Source of the DNA: UBA2287 sp037442025
GTDB taxonomy: Bacteria; Bacteroidota; Bacteroidia; Bacteroidales; Tenuifilaceae
Assembly: GCA_037442025.1 (NCBI GenBank)
Contig: JBBIRB010000029.1
Span: 1 to 35,403, forward strand
DNA length: 35,403 nt
Reading direction: 5' to 3'
Below, piece after piece: positions 17,290 through 26,412 of this stretch. The number at the start of each line of letters is the position of its first letter. Position 1 is the first letter of the stretch. Below the pieces are notes generated by a model that saw nothing but the letters and a program-made list of their open reading frames with translations, had not been told where the DNA came from and made no database searches. The translations under genes and the position numbers were made by a program.

Positions 17290-18783
17290 TTACTCCTTGG
17301 CCTTAGGCGTTTTGGGTTTTGCACCCTTCTTGGATGAGGAAGGTTTTTCAACTAGTTTTTTCACCGTGGCTTCCTTTTTCACCTTGGGCTTGCTAGCTTT
17401 TGACGTAACCGAAGATCCCTTTTTTATTGCCTTTGCTTTAGCTGGGGCTTTTTTTACTACCTTGGGTTTGCTCTGTGCAACATCCGACTTCTTTTTAAGG
17501 CCCTTGAGTTCGCTCAGTTTACTTTCATATTCTGCAATCAGGCTGTCGATTTTCTCTGGAGATTCTTCAAGTAGGGCTGCGGGTAGAAATGAGGAGGAGT
17601 AATTCTCTACCCTCATTTTAAAGTCGCTGAAGGCGTTCATGAAGTTTATAAAAGCCTCGTAGGGTGAATCGTAGGGATTGAAGTACTTGTGCACATCGCC
17701 ATCGCTGAACCACTTGGTGCACATGTAGTAAAAGTGGTCGCTGGTTTGCAGGTAACGCCAATCGCGCTGGATGTCGGGGTCGTCAATTTTGCTCACCTTA
17801 TCAATAAGTTCATACAAACTATCGAAAGCTTCGTCTTGCATCTCGTTGCCTAACCAGGCGGTCAGGTCTCGCTCCTCATCGGCCCAACTAATGGGGAAAG
17901 GTACATGAAGAGGTGCAATAGGCTGATGCTTCTGAGCGGCCTGCCCTGGGGTAAGAAACTCGAAGTTGGAATGAGAGAGCACACGACCGGGCAACGCTTT
18001 CATGAAGTCGAAAATACCCGTTTCGGCCCATTGATGCTCGCCAAAGGTTTCGTAATCCATAAAAAGATTTATCATCTCCTCCTTGGAGTCGATAGAGTTG
18101 AGCCAATGCACATACTTTTCGGTAGTAAGTGGCCATTCGGCCCAACCTCTATTCGAAAAGCGGAAGGCTATATCGTCGCTCATCTGAAAGTTTTTCAATA
18201 AAAGCTTAAGCTTAGGATCGATGGCGTTGGTGTAAAGGTAATTGGAACTTTTCCACCCCAGAATATGCTTTGCCCCCTCGGTTAGCATTGCCTTGAATCC
18301 CATGTCCGATACCATTGCACCAATCTTATCGGAATAAATGAGCTCGGTATTTCTGAAAGTAGTGGGCTCAACGCCAAGCAGTTGCTTAACCTTTTGTTTC
18401 TGACCGTTTACCTGTTTCTCAAACTCCTTACGGCTCTTAAGTGCCGAAAGGGAGTGCGAGTAGGTTTCGGCAAGGAACTCAACGCATCCAGTTTCGGCAA
18501 GCCTTCTGAATGTATCGAGCACATCGGGAGCATACATTTCCATTTGGTCGAGCGCAGTGCCTGAAATGGAGTATGAAATACGGAATTGGGCCCCGTACTC
18601 CTTAATGAGCCAAAGCATGAGGTTATTGGTAGGCAAGTAGCACTTTTCGGCCACCTTGCGCATTATTGATCGGTTTGCGAACTCGTCGAAATAGTTATGG
18701 TACTGCCCAATATCGAAGAAGCGGTAGCGGCGGAGCCTGAAGGGTTGGTGCACCTGAAAATAGAAACAAATGGTTTTTTTCAT
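17290..18783 (-). CDS. GH57 family alpha-amylase-type glycoside hydrolase with lysine-rich tail
   Basis: 497 residues. The N-terminus has the GH57 signature CFYFQVHQPFRLR; the nucleophile is probably E147 (FRNTELIYSD) and the acid/base D243 (MDYETFGEHQW). The catalytic barrel runs to about 300, followed by a helical domain to about 428. GH57 enzymes hydrolyse or rearrange alpha-1,4-glucans. No signal peptide is seen, so it should be cytoplasmic, acting on stored glycogen. The order GH133-GT4-GH57 on one strand with short gaps matches a cluster I know from Bacteroides. Unusually, residues about 428-497 form a disordered tail dominated by Lys, Ala, Ser and Pro, resembling histone H1-like tails. 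The exact reaction (amylase or 4-alpha-glucanotransferase) cannot be decided here. Confidence 0.9.
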   Translation of the reverse strand: MKKTICFYFQVHQPFRLRRYRFFDIGQYHNYFDEFANRSIMRKVAEKCYLPTNNLMLWLIKEYGAQFRISYSISGTALDQMEMYAPDVLDTFRRLAETGCVEFLAETYSHSLSALKSRKEFEKQVNGQKQKVKQLLGVEPTTFRNTELIYSDKIGAMVSDMGFKAMLTEGAKHILGWKSSNYLYTNAIDPKLKLLLKNFQMSDDIAFRFSNRGWAEWPLTTEKYVHWLNSIDSKEEMINLFMDYETFGEHQWAETGIFDFMKALPGRVLSHSNFEFLTPGQAAQKHQPIAPLHVPFPISWADEERDLTAWLGNEMQDEAFDSLYELIDKVSKIDDPDIQRDWRYLQTSDHFYYMCTKWFSDGDVHKYFNPYDSPYEAFINFMNAFSDFKMRVENYSSSFLPAALLEESPEKIDSLIAEYESKLSELKGLKKKSDVAQSKPKVVKKAPAKAKAIKKGSSVTSKASKPKVKKEATVKKLVEKPSSSKKGAKPKTPKAKE

Positions 18784-18807
18784 ATCCGTAGGAAATTATA
18801 TTTACAA

Positions 18808-20112
18808 CTAGTAAAATTGTTGCTGTTTGGTGTCGAGTACCGTACGGTAAACGTTCACCACTTCACGGGCAGCATTTTCCCATTTAAGGCTATTCACCTC
18901 TTCCTGTCCGAAACGAATAAAATACTTGGCTAATGCTTCATAGTTCAAAAGTCCGTAAATGCAATCGGCCATGGCATCAACATCCCAAAAATCGACCTTT
19001 AGCGCATGGCGAAGAATTTCGGCTACCCCCGATTGCTTGGAGATAATTACCGGTACGCTGCTACGCATTGCCTCCAGCGGGCTTATGCCGAATGGCTCAG
19101 AGACTGATGGCATAACATAAACGTCGCTCATACCAAACATCCGATTCACCTCGGGGCCATGTAAAAAACCGGTAAAATGGAACTTATCGGCAATTTCGAG
19201 TTCAGCAACACGCCGAATCATTCGGTAAAGCATATCGCCACTTCCGGCCATAACAAACCGAACGTTAGGATACCTTTTAATTACCTTGCTTGCTGCCTCA
19301 ACAAAGTAGTCGGGACCTTTCTGAAAAGTAACACGCCCCAGGAAGGTAACCACCTTTTCGGGAACATTCTTTTTGTACTCGGGGTTGTCGATGTATGCTG
19401 AAAAGTCGACCGCATTATGCACAGTTATAACCTTTTCTTCTGGAATACCATACCGTTCAACAATAATATTTCGGGTAAGATTGCTTACAGCAATTATTTT
19501 ATCGGCCATATGCATGCCCTGCCTTTCAATATCATAAACACCTTGATTAACATTTTCTCCGCTTCGGTCGAATTCTGTGGCATGCACATGGATTACGAGC
19601 GGTTTCCCCGATACTAGTTTGGCAGTGATGCCTGCTAGGTAGGTTAACCAGTCGTGAGCATGAATTACGTCGAATTGATTATTTCTGGCAATGCTTGCAG
19701 CAATCATGGCGTAGCGCGAAACCTCCTCCATGAGGTTTGAACCATACTTACCAGAAAATTGGAACTTCATTGAGGATGAGGACACCTTTTGGCTGCTTCC
19801 TTCGAGTTGCGAACTAGCAAACATTCTTTCGAATTCCTCCGGCCCAATGTATGGTATAAGGTTGGAACCTACCTCCAGGTAGCTGATTTTTTTCCAAAAC
19901 TCCTCCAGCTCTATACTCATGTGGCCAACATCCACATCCTCGGCAGGAACGAGCCTAACCGACGACTGGTCTTCGTCGCCAAAGGCTTTGGGCACAACAA
20001 ACAGAATTTCTACGTTCTGCTTGGCCAACCCTCGGGTTAGCCCAAAGCAAGCAGTACCCAATCCGCCTGTTATGTGGGGAGGAAACTCCCATCCAAACAT
20101 TAATACTTTCAT
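18808..20112 (-). CDS. GT4 glycosyltransferase of the glycogen cluster (GlgA/GlgM-like)
   Basis: 434 residues with a GT-B fold. The N-terminal half has FGWEFPPHITGGLGTA, the glycine loop for the sugar donor, and HAHDW at 151-155; the C-terminal half has FLGRVTFQKGP and the EX7E motif E339-PFGISPL-E347. It probably transfers glucose from a nucleotide donor to an alpha-glucan, acting in glycogen or maltodextrin synthesis. It lies between the GH133 and GH57 genes (gaps of 44 and 24 bases), so it is likely part of one operon. A second, unrelated glycogen synthase (GT3) is encoded in this window, so the two may differ in donor, primer use or timing. No signal peptide. Confidence 0.9.
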   Translation of the reverse strand: MKVLMFGWEFPPHITGGLGTACFGLTRGLAKQNVEILFVVPKAFGDEDQSSVRLVPAEDVDVGHMSIELEEFWKKISYLEVGSNLIPYIGPEEFERMFASSQLEGSSQKVSSSSMKFQFSGKYGSNLMEEVSRYAMIAASIARNNQFDVIHAHDWLTYLAGITAKLVSGKPLVIHVHATEFDRSGENVNQGVYDIERQGMHMADKIIAVSNLTRNIIVERYGIPEEKVITVHNAVDFSAYIDNPEYKKNVPEKVVTFLGRVTFQKGPDYFVEAASKVIKRYPNVRFVMAGSGDMLYRMIRRVAELEIADKFHFTGFLHGPEVNRMFGMSDVYVMPSVSEPFGISPLEAMRSSVPVIISKQSGVAEILRHALKVDFWDVDAMADCIYGLLNYEALAKYFIRFGQEEVNSLKWENAAREVVNVYRTVLDTKQQQFY

Positions 20113-20156
20113 GATATAATCGGTTCTTTTGCTTAAGGTTCTGATGAAAAAAGTGA

Positions 20157-22112
20157 TTATTGATTGGCTTTATACATTTTCAAAATTCGAATCACTTCAG
20201 CAACGCTCCACGCCTGCGATATTGCTCCCGCTGGTCGTTGGGGGGGGTCGCCATCGTATAATTCGGAAATGGAGCAAATGCCATACTTGCACATATCTTC
20301 CTCAAAGGCGGTTAGGACGTTCTTGGCTAACGAATTGGCAGCCTTACCGTGCAACCGGTAGTTGGCTTCTATAAAATGGCCCAATAGCCATGGCCAAGCG
20401 GTTCCCTGATGATATGCTGCATCGCGGGTGGGTTGATCGCCCTCGTACCTACCCTTATAGTGCGGGTTCTTGGGGGCAAGCGTTCTGATGCCCTTTGGGG
20501 TAAGCAGTTCCCTCTCAACAACGTTGAGAACGCCTCGCTTCATTTCATCGCTTATTGGGCTGTAAGGTAACGATGCTGCAAATATTTGGTTAGGGCGAAC
20601 AAAAACATTCTGGCCGCTTTCGTCTACATAATCGGCTAAATACTGCTTGTCTTCAAACCAAAAAACATTTGGAAACCAATGCTCAATTTGAGCGGCAATG
20701 GGTTCCCATTCCTTCACAAATTTATTATCCTTATTGGCCTTGGCCAATTCGAGGGTATACTTTATAGCATTGTACCATAGGGCATTAATTTCAACGGGGT
20801 AGCCAATGCGAGGAGTAACAGGCATGCCATGGAGCATCGCATCCATCCATGTAACAGCAAAGCCTTTCTCTCCGGCCCAAACCAATCCGTTGTCGTGCAT
20901 TTTAATGTTAAATGGGAGCCCCTCGCGGTATGCTTGAAGTATTGACTTCATTTTCTTTCCATACTCCTTCCAAACCTCGGCATGGAGGCTGGTATGCTTG
21001 GCGTACATTTGCAAAGTCCAGAAAAACCAAAGAGGAGCATCGGCCGAATTGAATACTGCTGTTCTTCCTTTGCCAACATTGGGAAAAAGTCCATCCTTCA
21101 GTTCCGAAGCAAGAGTATCAATTACTGCCTTACAAGTTTTAGCGTCGTCGAACGCTTCGAGAGTTAACCCGGGCAGGGCAATAAAAGTATCGCGTCCCCA
21201 GCGACCAAACCAGGGGTACCCAGCAACCACTTCGGTATTTTTTCCTTTCTTAACTATAAACTGATGGGCAGCATTTTTCAAACAATTTTCAAAACTATTT
21301 TTTGAAGGTCGCCTCAAAACTTCGGCATTGAACTTACGTGTTAGCCCAACGGTTTCTTGCTCAGAGGTTGCGGCAGAAAAAATAACGCTTTCGCCTTTTT
21401 TTATGGGTACTTCGAAAAAGCCAGGAACAAAAAGATCTTCATGCCCTTCGTATCCTCTGTTTATTTCCTCTTTGTATTCAATATTGTAATACCAATCGGG
21501 AACAGCAACAAATTCATTTTTCTTATTGAGCTGCAAATGTAGGAAGGGGAACCCGTTGTAGAGTTTGTATTTAACCCCATTGGTTATTTCTCGATAACGC
21601 TTGTCGGCAATTAGGTTTGCCTTGGAAAGGCTGTGTATATTTCGAAAAGCCAGGAAAGGCTTAATGCGTAAACGTGTGGGGCTATGTGCATCAATAAGGG
21701 TGTAACGAATTAAGAACTGCTCCTCGTTGTGTACAAACAGGAGCTCCTTTTGCAGAATTACCCCTCCTACCCTATAGGTAAGCCGTGGAGTAGGTTCGTA
21801 CTGAAAATCGACAATGTACTTATGACCCCGAGGCTCATAAATTCCCGGATACCGATGAATGCCGAAATTGAACGACTTGCCATGCTGAATAACTGTTTCG
21901 TCGACCGAAGAGAGTAAAACATGGTTTTCACCTTCAAACTGATCGAGCGGGAGAACCATAAGTCCATGGTATTTTCGGGTATTGCAGAGCACAATAGTTG
22001 TGCTAAAGTACCCCCCTGCCCTATTTGTGCTCAGAATTTCTCTGTTGAGCGAGTACTCCAGGTTAATTAACTCCTTGCTATCGAATTTCAAGTAACTCAT
22101 AGTAGCTTTCAT
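20157..22112 (-). CDS. glycogen debranching enzyme (GH133 amylo-alpha-1,6-glucosidase type)
   Basis: 651 residues, normal for the bacterial family. The N-terminal GDE_N-type domain (about 15-270) has STNRAGGYFSTTI and CNTRKYHGLMV; the C-terminal (alpha/alpha)6 barrel (about 290-645) has GYPWFGRWGRDTFIALPG, TWMDAM (D424, a likely catalytic acid) and the late YHQGTAWPWLLG motif. It removes alpha-1,6 branch points of glycogen in the cytoplasm. It is the first gene of the minus-strand glycogen group, followed by GT4 and GH57. Two starts are possible: ATG at 22112, with AGGA eight bases upstream, and ATG at 22100, which gives the more family-like N-terminus MSYLKFD. The difference is four residues. 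Confidence 0.93.
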   Translation of the reverse strand: MKATMSYLKFDSKELINLEYSLNREILSTNRAGGYFSTTIVLCNTRKYHGLMVLPLDQFEGENHVLLSSVDETVIQHGKSFNFGIHRYPGIYEPRGHKYIVDFQYEPTPRLTYRVGGVILQKELLFVHNEEQFLIRYTLIDAHSPTRLRIKPFLAFRNIHSLSKANLIADKRYREITNGVKYKLYNGFPFLHLQLNKKNEFVAVPDWYYNIEYKEEINRGYEGHEDLFVPGFFEVPIKKGESVIFSAATSEQETVGLTRKFNAEVLRRPSKNSFENCLKNAAHQFIVKKGKNTEVVAGYPWFGRWGRDTFIALPGLTLEAFDDAKTCKAVIDTLASELKDGLFPNVGKGRTAVFNSADAPLWFFWTLQMYAKHTSLHAEVWKEYGKKMKSILQAYREGLPFNIKMHDNGLVWAGEKGFAVTWMDAMLHGMPVTPRIGYPVEINALWYNAIKYTLELAKANKDNKFVKEWEPIAAQIEHWFPNVFWFEDKQYLADYVDESGQNVFVRPNQIFAASLPYSPISDEMKRGVLNVVERELLTPKGIRTLAPKNPHYKGRYEGDQPTRDAAYHQGTAWPWLLGHFIEANYRLHGKAANSLAKNVLTAFEEDMCKYGICSISELYDGDPPQRPAGAISQAWSVAEVIRILKMYKANQ

Positions 22113-22353
22113 TTAGTAGTTCCTAACTCTATGTTTGCAAATATTTAACCCTATATTAGCTGCGTTAAACTGATATTTTTGTGGCCTATACCTTCAATGC
22201 ACTTACAAATACTGCATATTTTTTTCTAAACCCTTTTATCTTGAGCATTTTACAACAGAATGTGCAATTGTGCGAATAAACAACACAATATATAAATTTT
22301 TAAGCATTAATGGGCGCTTTAGTTCCTTTTTTTTACGTTAACGATTTCTGTAA
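22113..22353 (+). promoter_or_regulatory. divergent A/T-rich control region between the glycogen and thioredoxin-like operons
   Basis: 241 bases separate two divergent genes, so promoters for both should lie here. On the minus strand AATATTTG at 22138-22145 is one mismatch from TAnnTTTG and would start transcription about 20 bases before the debranching-enzyme ATG, but no good -33 box is seen. On the plus strand no convincing box was found. No hairpin, repeat or small gene was recognised. Confidence 0.3.
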
Positions 22354-23580
22354 ATGCAATTTAGTAATAAACCTATGAAAGTTAATATCTGGACGAACTG
22401 CTATGCAAGGGCTATAACGATAATATGGCATTCGCTCATTATCCTACTGATTTTCGGATTTTTCGGTTGCGGCCCTTCCAATTCTAAAACCATTATTAAA
22501 GGCACTGTAACAAACTGTGATCGCTCTGGCATTGCAATGAGAAAAATTTGCAAAAGCGGGCTTATTACAATCGATTCTGCAGAAATAAACCGCTACGGGC
22601 ATTTCGAACTGGCTGCAAGCATAGCTGAACCCACCCTGATTAGTTTAAATTCCAATTGCTTACCTATACCCATACTACTTCTAGTTGATCCCAACGAGAG
22701 GATAACTGTTGAGGTAAGCGATAGCATAAAATTAAATTACAATGTCTCAGGATCGCGAGGTTCCATTCTTTTAAAGGAACTTTCGTATCGGCATTATGCT
22801 ACCATATACAGTATCGATTCTTTAGCAACAATTTTTAAAAGCAGCATAAACAGCGAGAAGTTCGATTCGGCGCGAGCTTCGATTACCGAACAGTATACGA
22901 AACTTATTGCCAACAATAAGAATTATATTGCCCGATTCGTCAGAACAAACCGCTATAGCCTGGTATCGCTTGTCGGTCTTTTTACTCAATATCCCAACGG
23001 TCAATTGGTATTAAATCCACAGGACGATTTTGAACTTTACAAACTTGTAAGTACATCGCTTGGCCAACTATATCCATCAAACGAACATATTGTAAGTTTG
23101 AAGAATAAAGTTGAACACATTCAAAAGCAAAACGAACTCCGTGGGCTACAAAACGAAATGCTAAAAATTGGCGAAAAGATTGATTTGAAATCAATTCCTT
23201 ACACTAATGAAATTTATGCCGATAGGGTTTCCCGTGCACGTTACATCCTGCTCGATTTTTGGGGTAGTTGGTGCATACCCTGCAATTCCTTTAGGCACAG
23301 CCTAATTGATTTACACAGCTTGTATAGCCCAATGGGATTTGAAGTTGTCCAGTTTGTCTTCGAGAAAAATTGGCAAAAAACTTTAACCGATAGCATTCCC
23401 TGGCCCCTTGCATGGGACACCAAACTTTGGGATTCCGATTTCGCTCAAGAACTGGGAATAAATAGCATTCCTGCCAATTACCTTATTAACAAGCAGGGTA
23501 TTATTATCGAAAAAAACCTTTCGGCGCCCAAACTTACTGAGGCCCTCGAAAAACTTCTTGGGCCCATTCATAATCCTTAA
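22354..23580 (+). CDS. TlpA/ResA-like thioredoxin-fold lipoprotein with DUF4369-like N-terminal domain
   Basis: 408 residues. A hydrophobic N-terminal segment ends in a lipobox, FFGC (C39), so this is a periplasmic-side lipoprotein; no surface-export motif follows. Residues about 45-145 resemble the DUF4369 domain (DSAEINRYGHFEL, LLLVDPNERITV, YNVSGSRGSILLKEL). A helical linker leads to a thioredoxin fold (about 270-400) with FWGSWCIPC, redox cysteines C307 and C310, and the cis-proline in SIPANYL (P373). It is probably a thiol-disulfide reductase for envelope proteins. The start could be ATG 22354 or ATG 22375; neither has a Shine-Dalgarno sequence. It is a paralogue of the next gene. Confidence 0.88.
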   Translation: MQFSNKPMKVNIWTNCYARAITIIWHSLIILLIFGFFGCGPSNSKTIIKGTVTNCDRSGIAMRKICKSGLITIDSAEINRYGHFELAASIAEPTLISLNSNCLPIPILLLVDPNERITVEVSDSIKLNYNVSGSRGSILLKELSYRHYATIYSIDSLATIFKSSINSEKFDSARASITEQYTKLIANNKNYIARFVRTNRYSLVSLVGLFTQYPNGQLVLNPQDDFELYKLVSTSLGQLYPSNEHIVSLKNKVEHIQKQNELRGLQNEMLKIGEKIDLKSIPYTNEIYADRVSRARYILLDFWGSWCIPCNSFRHSLIDLHSLYSPMGFEVVQFVFEKNWQKTLTDSIPWPLAWDTKLWDSDFAQELGINSIPANYLINKQGIIIEKNLSAPKLTEALEKLLGPIHNP

Positions 23581-23598
23581 AAAATTAATTGGTTTCAT

Positions 23599-23606
23599 TA
23601 AATTTG
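23599..23606 (+). promoter_or_regulatory. -7 box TAAATTTG for the second thioredoxin-like gene
   Basis: Exact match to the Bacteroidota -7 consensus TAnnTTTG, followed by C. It lies in the 63-base gap between the two paralogues, 37 bases before the ATG at 23644. No -33 TTTG is found at the right distance, so strength is uncertain. Confidence 0.4.
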
Positions 23607-23643
23607 CATCTTAAAAACAAGTTCAATCGCAAATTTTCAGAAA

Positions 23644-24819
23644 ATGACAGCTAAAGCCAGGGTAATAAACCTAATATCAGTTTCACTTTTAACAATTATT
23701 GCGTTAAGTTGCGGCCCAAAACCCAAGTCGACAGTTGAAGTAATTTTTGAAAACCTCGAAGAAAAAACCCGAGTGTCGCTTTTCATTCAGGAATTTAAGG
23801 CAAATCGATTGGTTTCCACAATGGAAGTTACGCCTAAAAAACCCAAAGCACATTTCAAATTGCTCGAAGGAGGAGAACCACTTATTGTGCAAATAGTTAC
23901 AGAAAGCAAGAACAGAAGCGAAACGCTTGCTATTGTAGAAGAGGGACAAAATGTTCGACTCTTTATCGATCTTAACATGCCCTCAAACTATGCGGTAGAA
24001 GGATCGGAAGAATCCATACTGGTTAAGAACTTGAATGACAAACTTCGATTTACTAGAAGGAACCTAGATTCATTAAAAAATCTTCTTTCGGTTGCTACCG
24101 AGAGGGCTACAATTGAAAAATTGAGGCAACAATCCCAGGCTACCATCGATTCGCAGAGGGTTTTTAGTACCCGCTTCATATGGGAACACCCTATGGCGCG
24201 AGCCAGCGTAGTAGCCCTATACCAGCAACTTGAGCCCAATGTTTATGTTTTCGACAGGGCTGAAGATTTACAACTCTTCAAGGTGGTTGCTTCGTCTCTA
24301 GTTGCCCGCTTCCCCGAATCGAACTACGCAAAGGGAATGGTTAACGATATAAACGAAATGACCCGAAGGCTTAAAAGCCATCAGGTTCTCAACCTGATAA
24401 AAGAATCGAAGCATACCCTGCCCGACATTGTGATGCCCAACACTAAGGGCGACACCGTGCGACTTTCATCGAATATTGGAAAAGTGATTATACTCAATTT
24501 TTGGGCTTCGTGGAATGCAAACAGCATGGTGGCCAATCAGGAACTAGCAAAACTAAGCAACGCGTTCAAGGGCAAGCCGCTTGTAATATTCAACGTTTCA
24601 ATGGATACCGATCGCGAGGTTTGGGTAAAGGCAATTGAGCAAGCAAATTTCCCGGGAATTCATGTTTCCGAATTGAACCCTTCGGGGTCAATTGCCGCAG
24701 GCACATACAATGTTACCAACCTGCCAACCAATTTTGTTATCGACAAAAATTACGACATCATTGGTCGAAACGTATATGGCGAATCGCTGGTTCGAATGGT
24801 TAGCGAACTATTACAATAG
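23644..24819 (+). CDS. cysteine-less thioredoxin-fold lipoprotein, paralogue of the preceding gene
   Basis: 391 residues. Lipobox ALSC with C23. The architecture matches the upstream protein: a beta-rich N-terminal DUF4369-like domain (about 30-130, with YAVEGSEESILVKNL mirroring YNVSGSRGSILLKEL), a helical linker, and a thioredoxin fold (about 255-391). The fold keeps NFWASW and the cis-proline (P361 in NLPTNF), but the active site reads N291-A-N-S294, so both redox cysteines are gone. It cannot act as a disulfide reductase; binding, chaperone or structural roles are possible. The next gene starts 4 bases after its stop, so it is co-transcribed with lpxH. DNA quality looks normal, with no frameshift. 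Confidence 0.87.
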   Translation: MTAKARVINLISVSLLTIIALSCGPKPKSTVEVIFENLEEKTRVSLFIQEFKANRLVSTMEVTPKKPKAHFKLLEGGEPLIVQIVTESKNRSETLAIVEEGQNVRLFIDLNMPSNYAVEGSEESILVKNLNDKLRFTRRNLDSLKNLLSVATERATIEKLRQQSQATIDSQRVFSTRFIWEHPMARASVVALYQQLEPNVYVFDRAEDLQLFKVVASSLVARFPESNYAKGMVNDINEMTRRLKSHQVLNLIKESKHTLPDIVMPNTKGDTVRLSSNIGKVIILNFWASWNANSMVANQELAKLSNAFKGKPLVIFNVSMDTDREVWVKAIEQANFPGIHVSELNPSGSIAAGTYNVTNLPTNFVIDKNYDIIGRNVYGESLVRMVSELLQ

Positions 24820-24823
24820 ATCG

Positions 24824-25600
24824 ATGCTCCCAGGAAAAAATATATATTTCGCATCCGACTTTCATCTGGGGCTGCCCAGTTACCTTGAGAGTCGCAACCG
24901 GGAGATACTTCTGGTTCAGTGGCTCGATAGCATTAAATCAGATGCATCTGAAGTATTCTTGGTAGGCGACATATTCGATTTTTGGTACGAATACAAAAGG
25001 GTTATCCCCAAAGGGTTTACTCGATTCATGGGGAAAGTAGCCGAGCTCACCGATTCGGGTATCCCCGTTCATTTTTTTACTGGCAATCACGATGTTTGGA
25101 TGTTTGGCTATTTCGAAAAGGAGCTTGGGGTAAAAATTCACACACAACCCATTGTAAGGGAATTTAACGGCAAAAGCTTTCTTATTGGCCATGGCGATGG
25201 GCTTGGCAAGGGCGATTATGGGTATAAACTGCTCAAAGGAATTTTCACAAGCCGAACTCTTCAGTGGCTATTCTCGCGCTTGCATCCAAATTTTTCAATG
25301 TGGTTGGGTAATCGATGGTCGATTAGTAGCCGTTATTCCAAAGAAATATCCCACAAGTTTCGTGGCGAAGCAGAACTCATTACACGTTACGCACGATGGG
25401 AAAATGAGCGAGGAAATGGCTACGATTTTTTTGTGTTTGGCCACTGGCACTCACCCGTTGTTTACCCTTTAAATTCAACAGAAACTCTGGTTCTACTGGG
25501 CGATTGGATTGTAAACAACACATATGGCAAGTGGAACGGGAAATCCTTTGAGTTGCTTCGTTTCAACACCGGTATTTCGGAATTGGTAGGTAAAGTATAA
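24824..25600 (+). CDS. lpxH: UDP-2,3-diacylglucosamine diphosphatase (LpxH-type metallophosphatase)
   Basis: 258 residues from the ATG at 24824, chosen because it places the first metal motif near the N-terminus and lies 4 bases after the previous stop. All calcineurin-like metal motifs are present: SDFHLG (D12, H14), VGDIFDFW (D49), GNHD (88-90), GHGDG (H123) and FGHWHSP near the C-terminus. The GDIFDFW and HGDGLGKGD forms are those of LpxH rather than of general phosphoesterases. It cleaves UDP-2,3-diacylglucosamine to lipid X and UMP at the membrane in lipid A synthesis. kdsB, another LPS gene, lies 3 kb away. thyA starts 11 bases downstream. Confidence 0.88.
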   Translation: MLPGKNIYFASDFHLGLPSYLESRNREILLVQWLDSIKSDASEVFLVGDIFDFWYEYKRVIPKGFTRFMGKVAELTDSGIPVHFFTGNHDVWMFGYFEKELGVKIHTQPIVREFNGKSFLIGHGDGLGKGDYGYKLLKGIFTSRTLQWLFSRLHPNFSMWLGNRWSISSRYSKEISHKFRGEAELITRYARWENERGNGYDFFVFGHWHSPVVYPLNSTETLVLLGDWIVNNTYGKWNGKSFELLRFNTGISELVGKV

Positions 25601-25611
25601 ATAAAACTGCA

Positions 25612-26406
25612 ATGGATCAGTACTTACAGCTATTAAAACATACGCTAGAAAATGGGGTTGAAAAAACCGACCGAACCGGAACCGGAACAATAAGTGTGTT
25701 TGGTTACCAAATGCGTTTCGACCTGACGGAGGGATTCCCACTGCTTACCACAAAAAAACTCCATTTAAAATCGATTATTCACGAGCTACTCTGGTTTTTA
25801 AACGGGGACACAAATATAAAATACCTTAACGATAATGGTGTAACCATTTGGAATGAGTGGGCCGATGAGCAAGGGAATCTCGGTCCGGTTTATGGTTACC
25901 AGTGGCGAAGCTGGCCAACAGCCAATGGTCGCCATATCGACCAGATAACGCAGGTTGTAAATTCGCTCACCAAAAACCCCGACTCGCGTCGCCATATGGT
26001 TTGCGCATGGAACGTGGGTGAAATTGAGAATATGGCTCTTCCACCCTGCCATGCCCTATTCCAATTCTATGTTGCCAGCGGCAAACTATCGTGCCAGCTT
26101 TACCAGCGCAGTGCCGATATTTTTCTCGGCGTTCCCTTCAACATTGCATCTTACGCCCTACTAACCATGATGATGGCTCAGGCCATTGGCCTAAAACCGG
26201 GAGATTTTGTACATACCTTTGGCGACGCCCACATCTATCTAAATCATATTGAGCAGGTTAAGTTGCAACTTACACGCGAGCCACGTGCGCTCCCAAAAAT
26301 GATTATTAACCCTGAAGTGAAATCGATATTCGATTTTAAATACGATGATTTTAGGCTTGAGGGCTACGATCCGCACCCACATATTAAAGGGGCCATTGCT
26401 GTATAG
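25612..26406 (+). CDS. thyA: thymidylate synthase ThyA
   Basis: 264 residues, the same length as the E. coli enzyme. The catalytic cysteine is C146 in LPPCHALFQFY; other family motifs are DRTGTGT, RRHMVCAWN, CQLYQRSAD and the C-terminal GYDPHPHIKG. It methylates dUMP to dTMP using methylene-tetrahydrofolate and releases dihydrofolate, which the nearby folA product recycles. It is separated from lpxH by 11 bases and from folA by a 182-base repeat-bearing spacer. Confidence 0.97.
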   Translation: MDQYLQLLKHTLENGVEKTDRTGTGTISVFGYQMRFDLTEGFPLLTTKKLHLKSIIHELLWFLNGDTNIKYLNDNGVTIWNEWADEQGNLGPVYGYQWRSWPTANGRHIDQITQVVNSLTKNPDSRRHMVCAWNVGEIENMALPPCHALFQFYVASGKLSCQLYQRSADIFLGVPFNIASYALLTMMMAQAIGLKPGDFVHTFGDAHIYLNHIEQVKLQLTREPRALPKMIINPEVKSIFDFKYDDFRLEGYDPHPHIKGAIAV

Positions 26407-26412
26407 GGTAAT

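Noticed and set aside
24692..24823. Longer in-frame start for the LpxH-type gene
   Set aside because: It would overlap 128 bases of the upstream coding region and place the first metal motif about 55 residues in; ATG 24824 fits the family.
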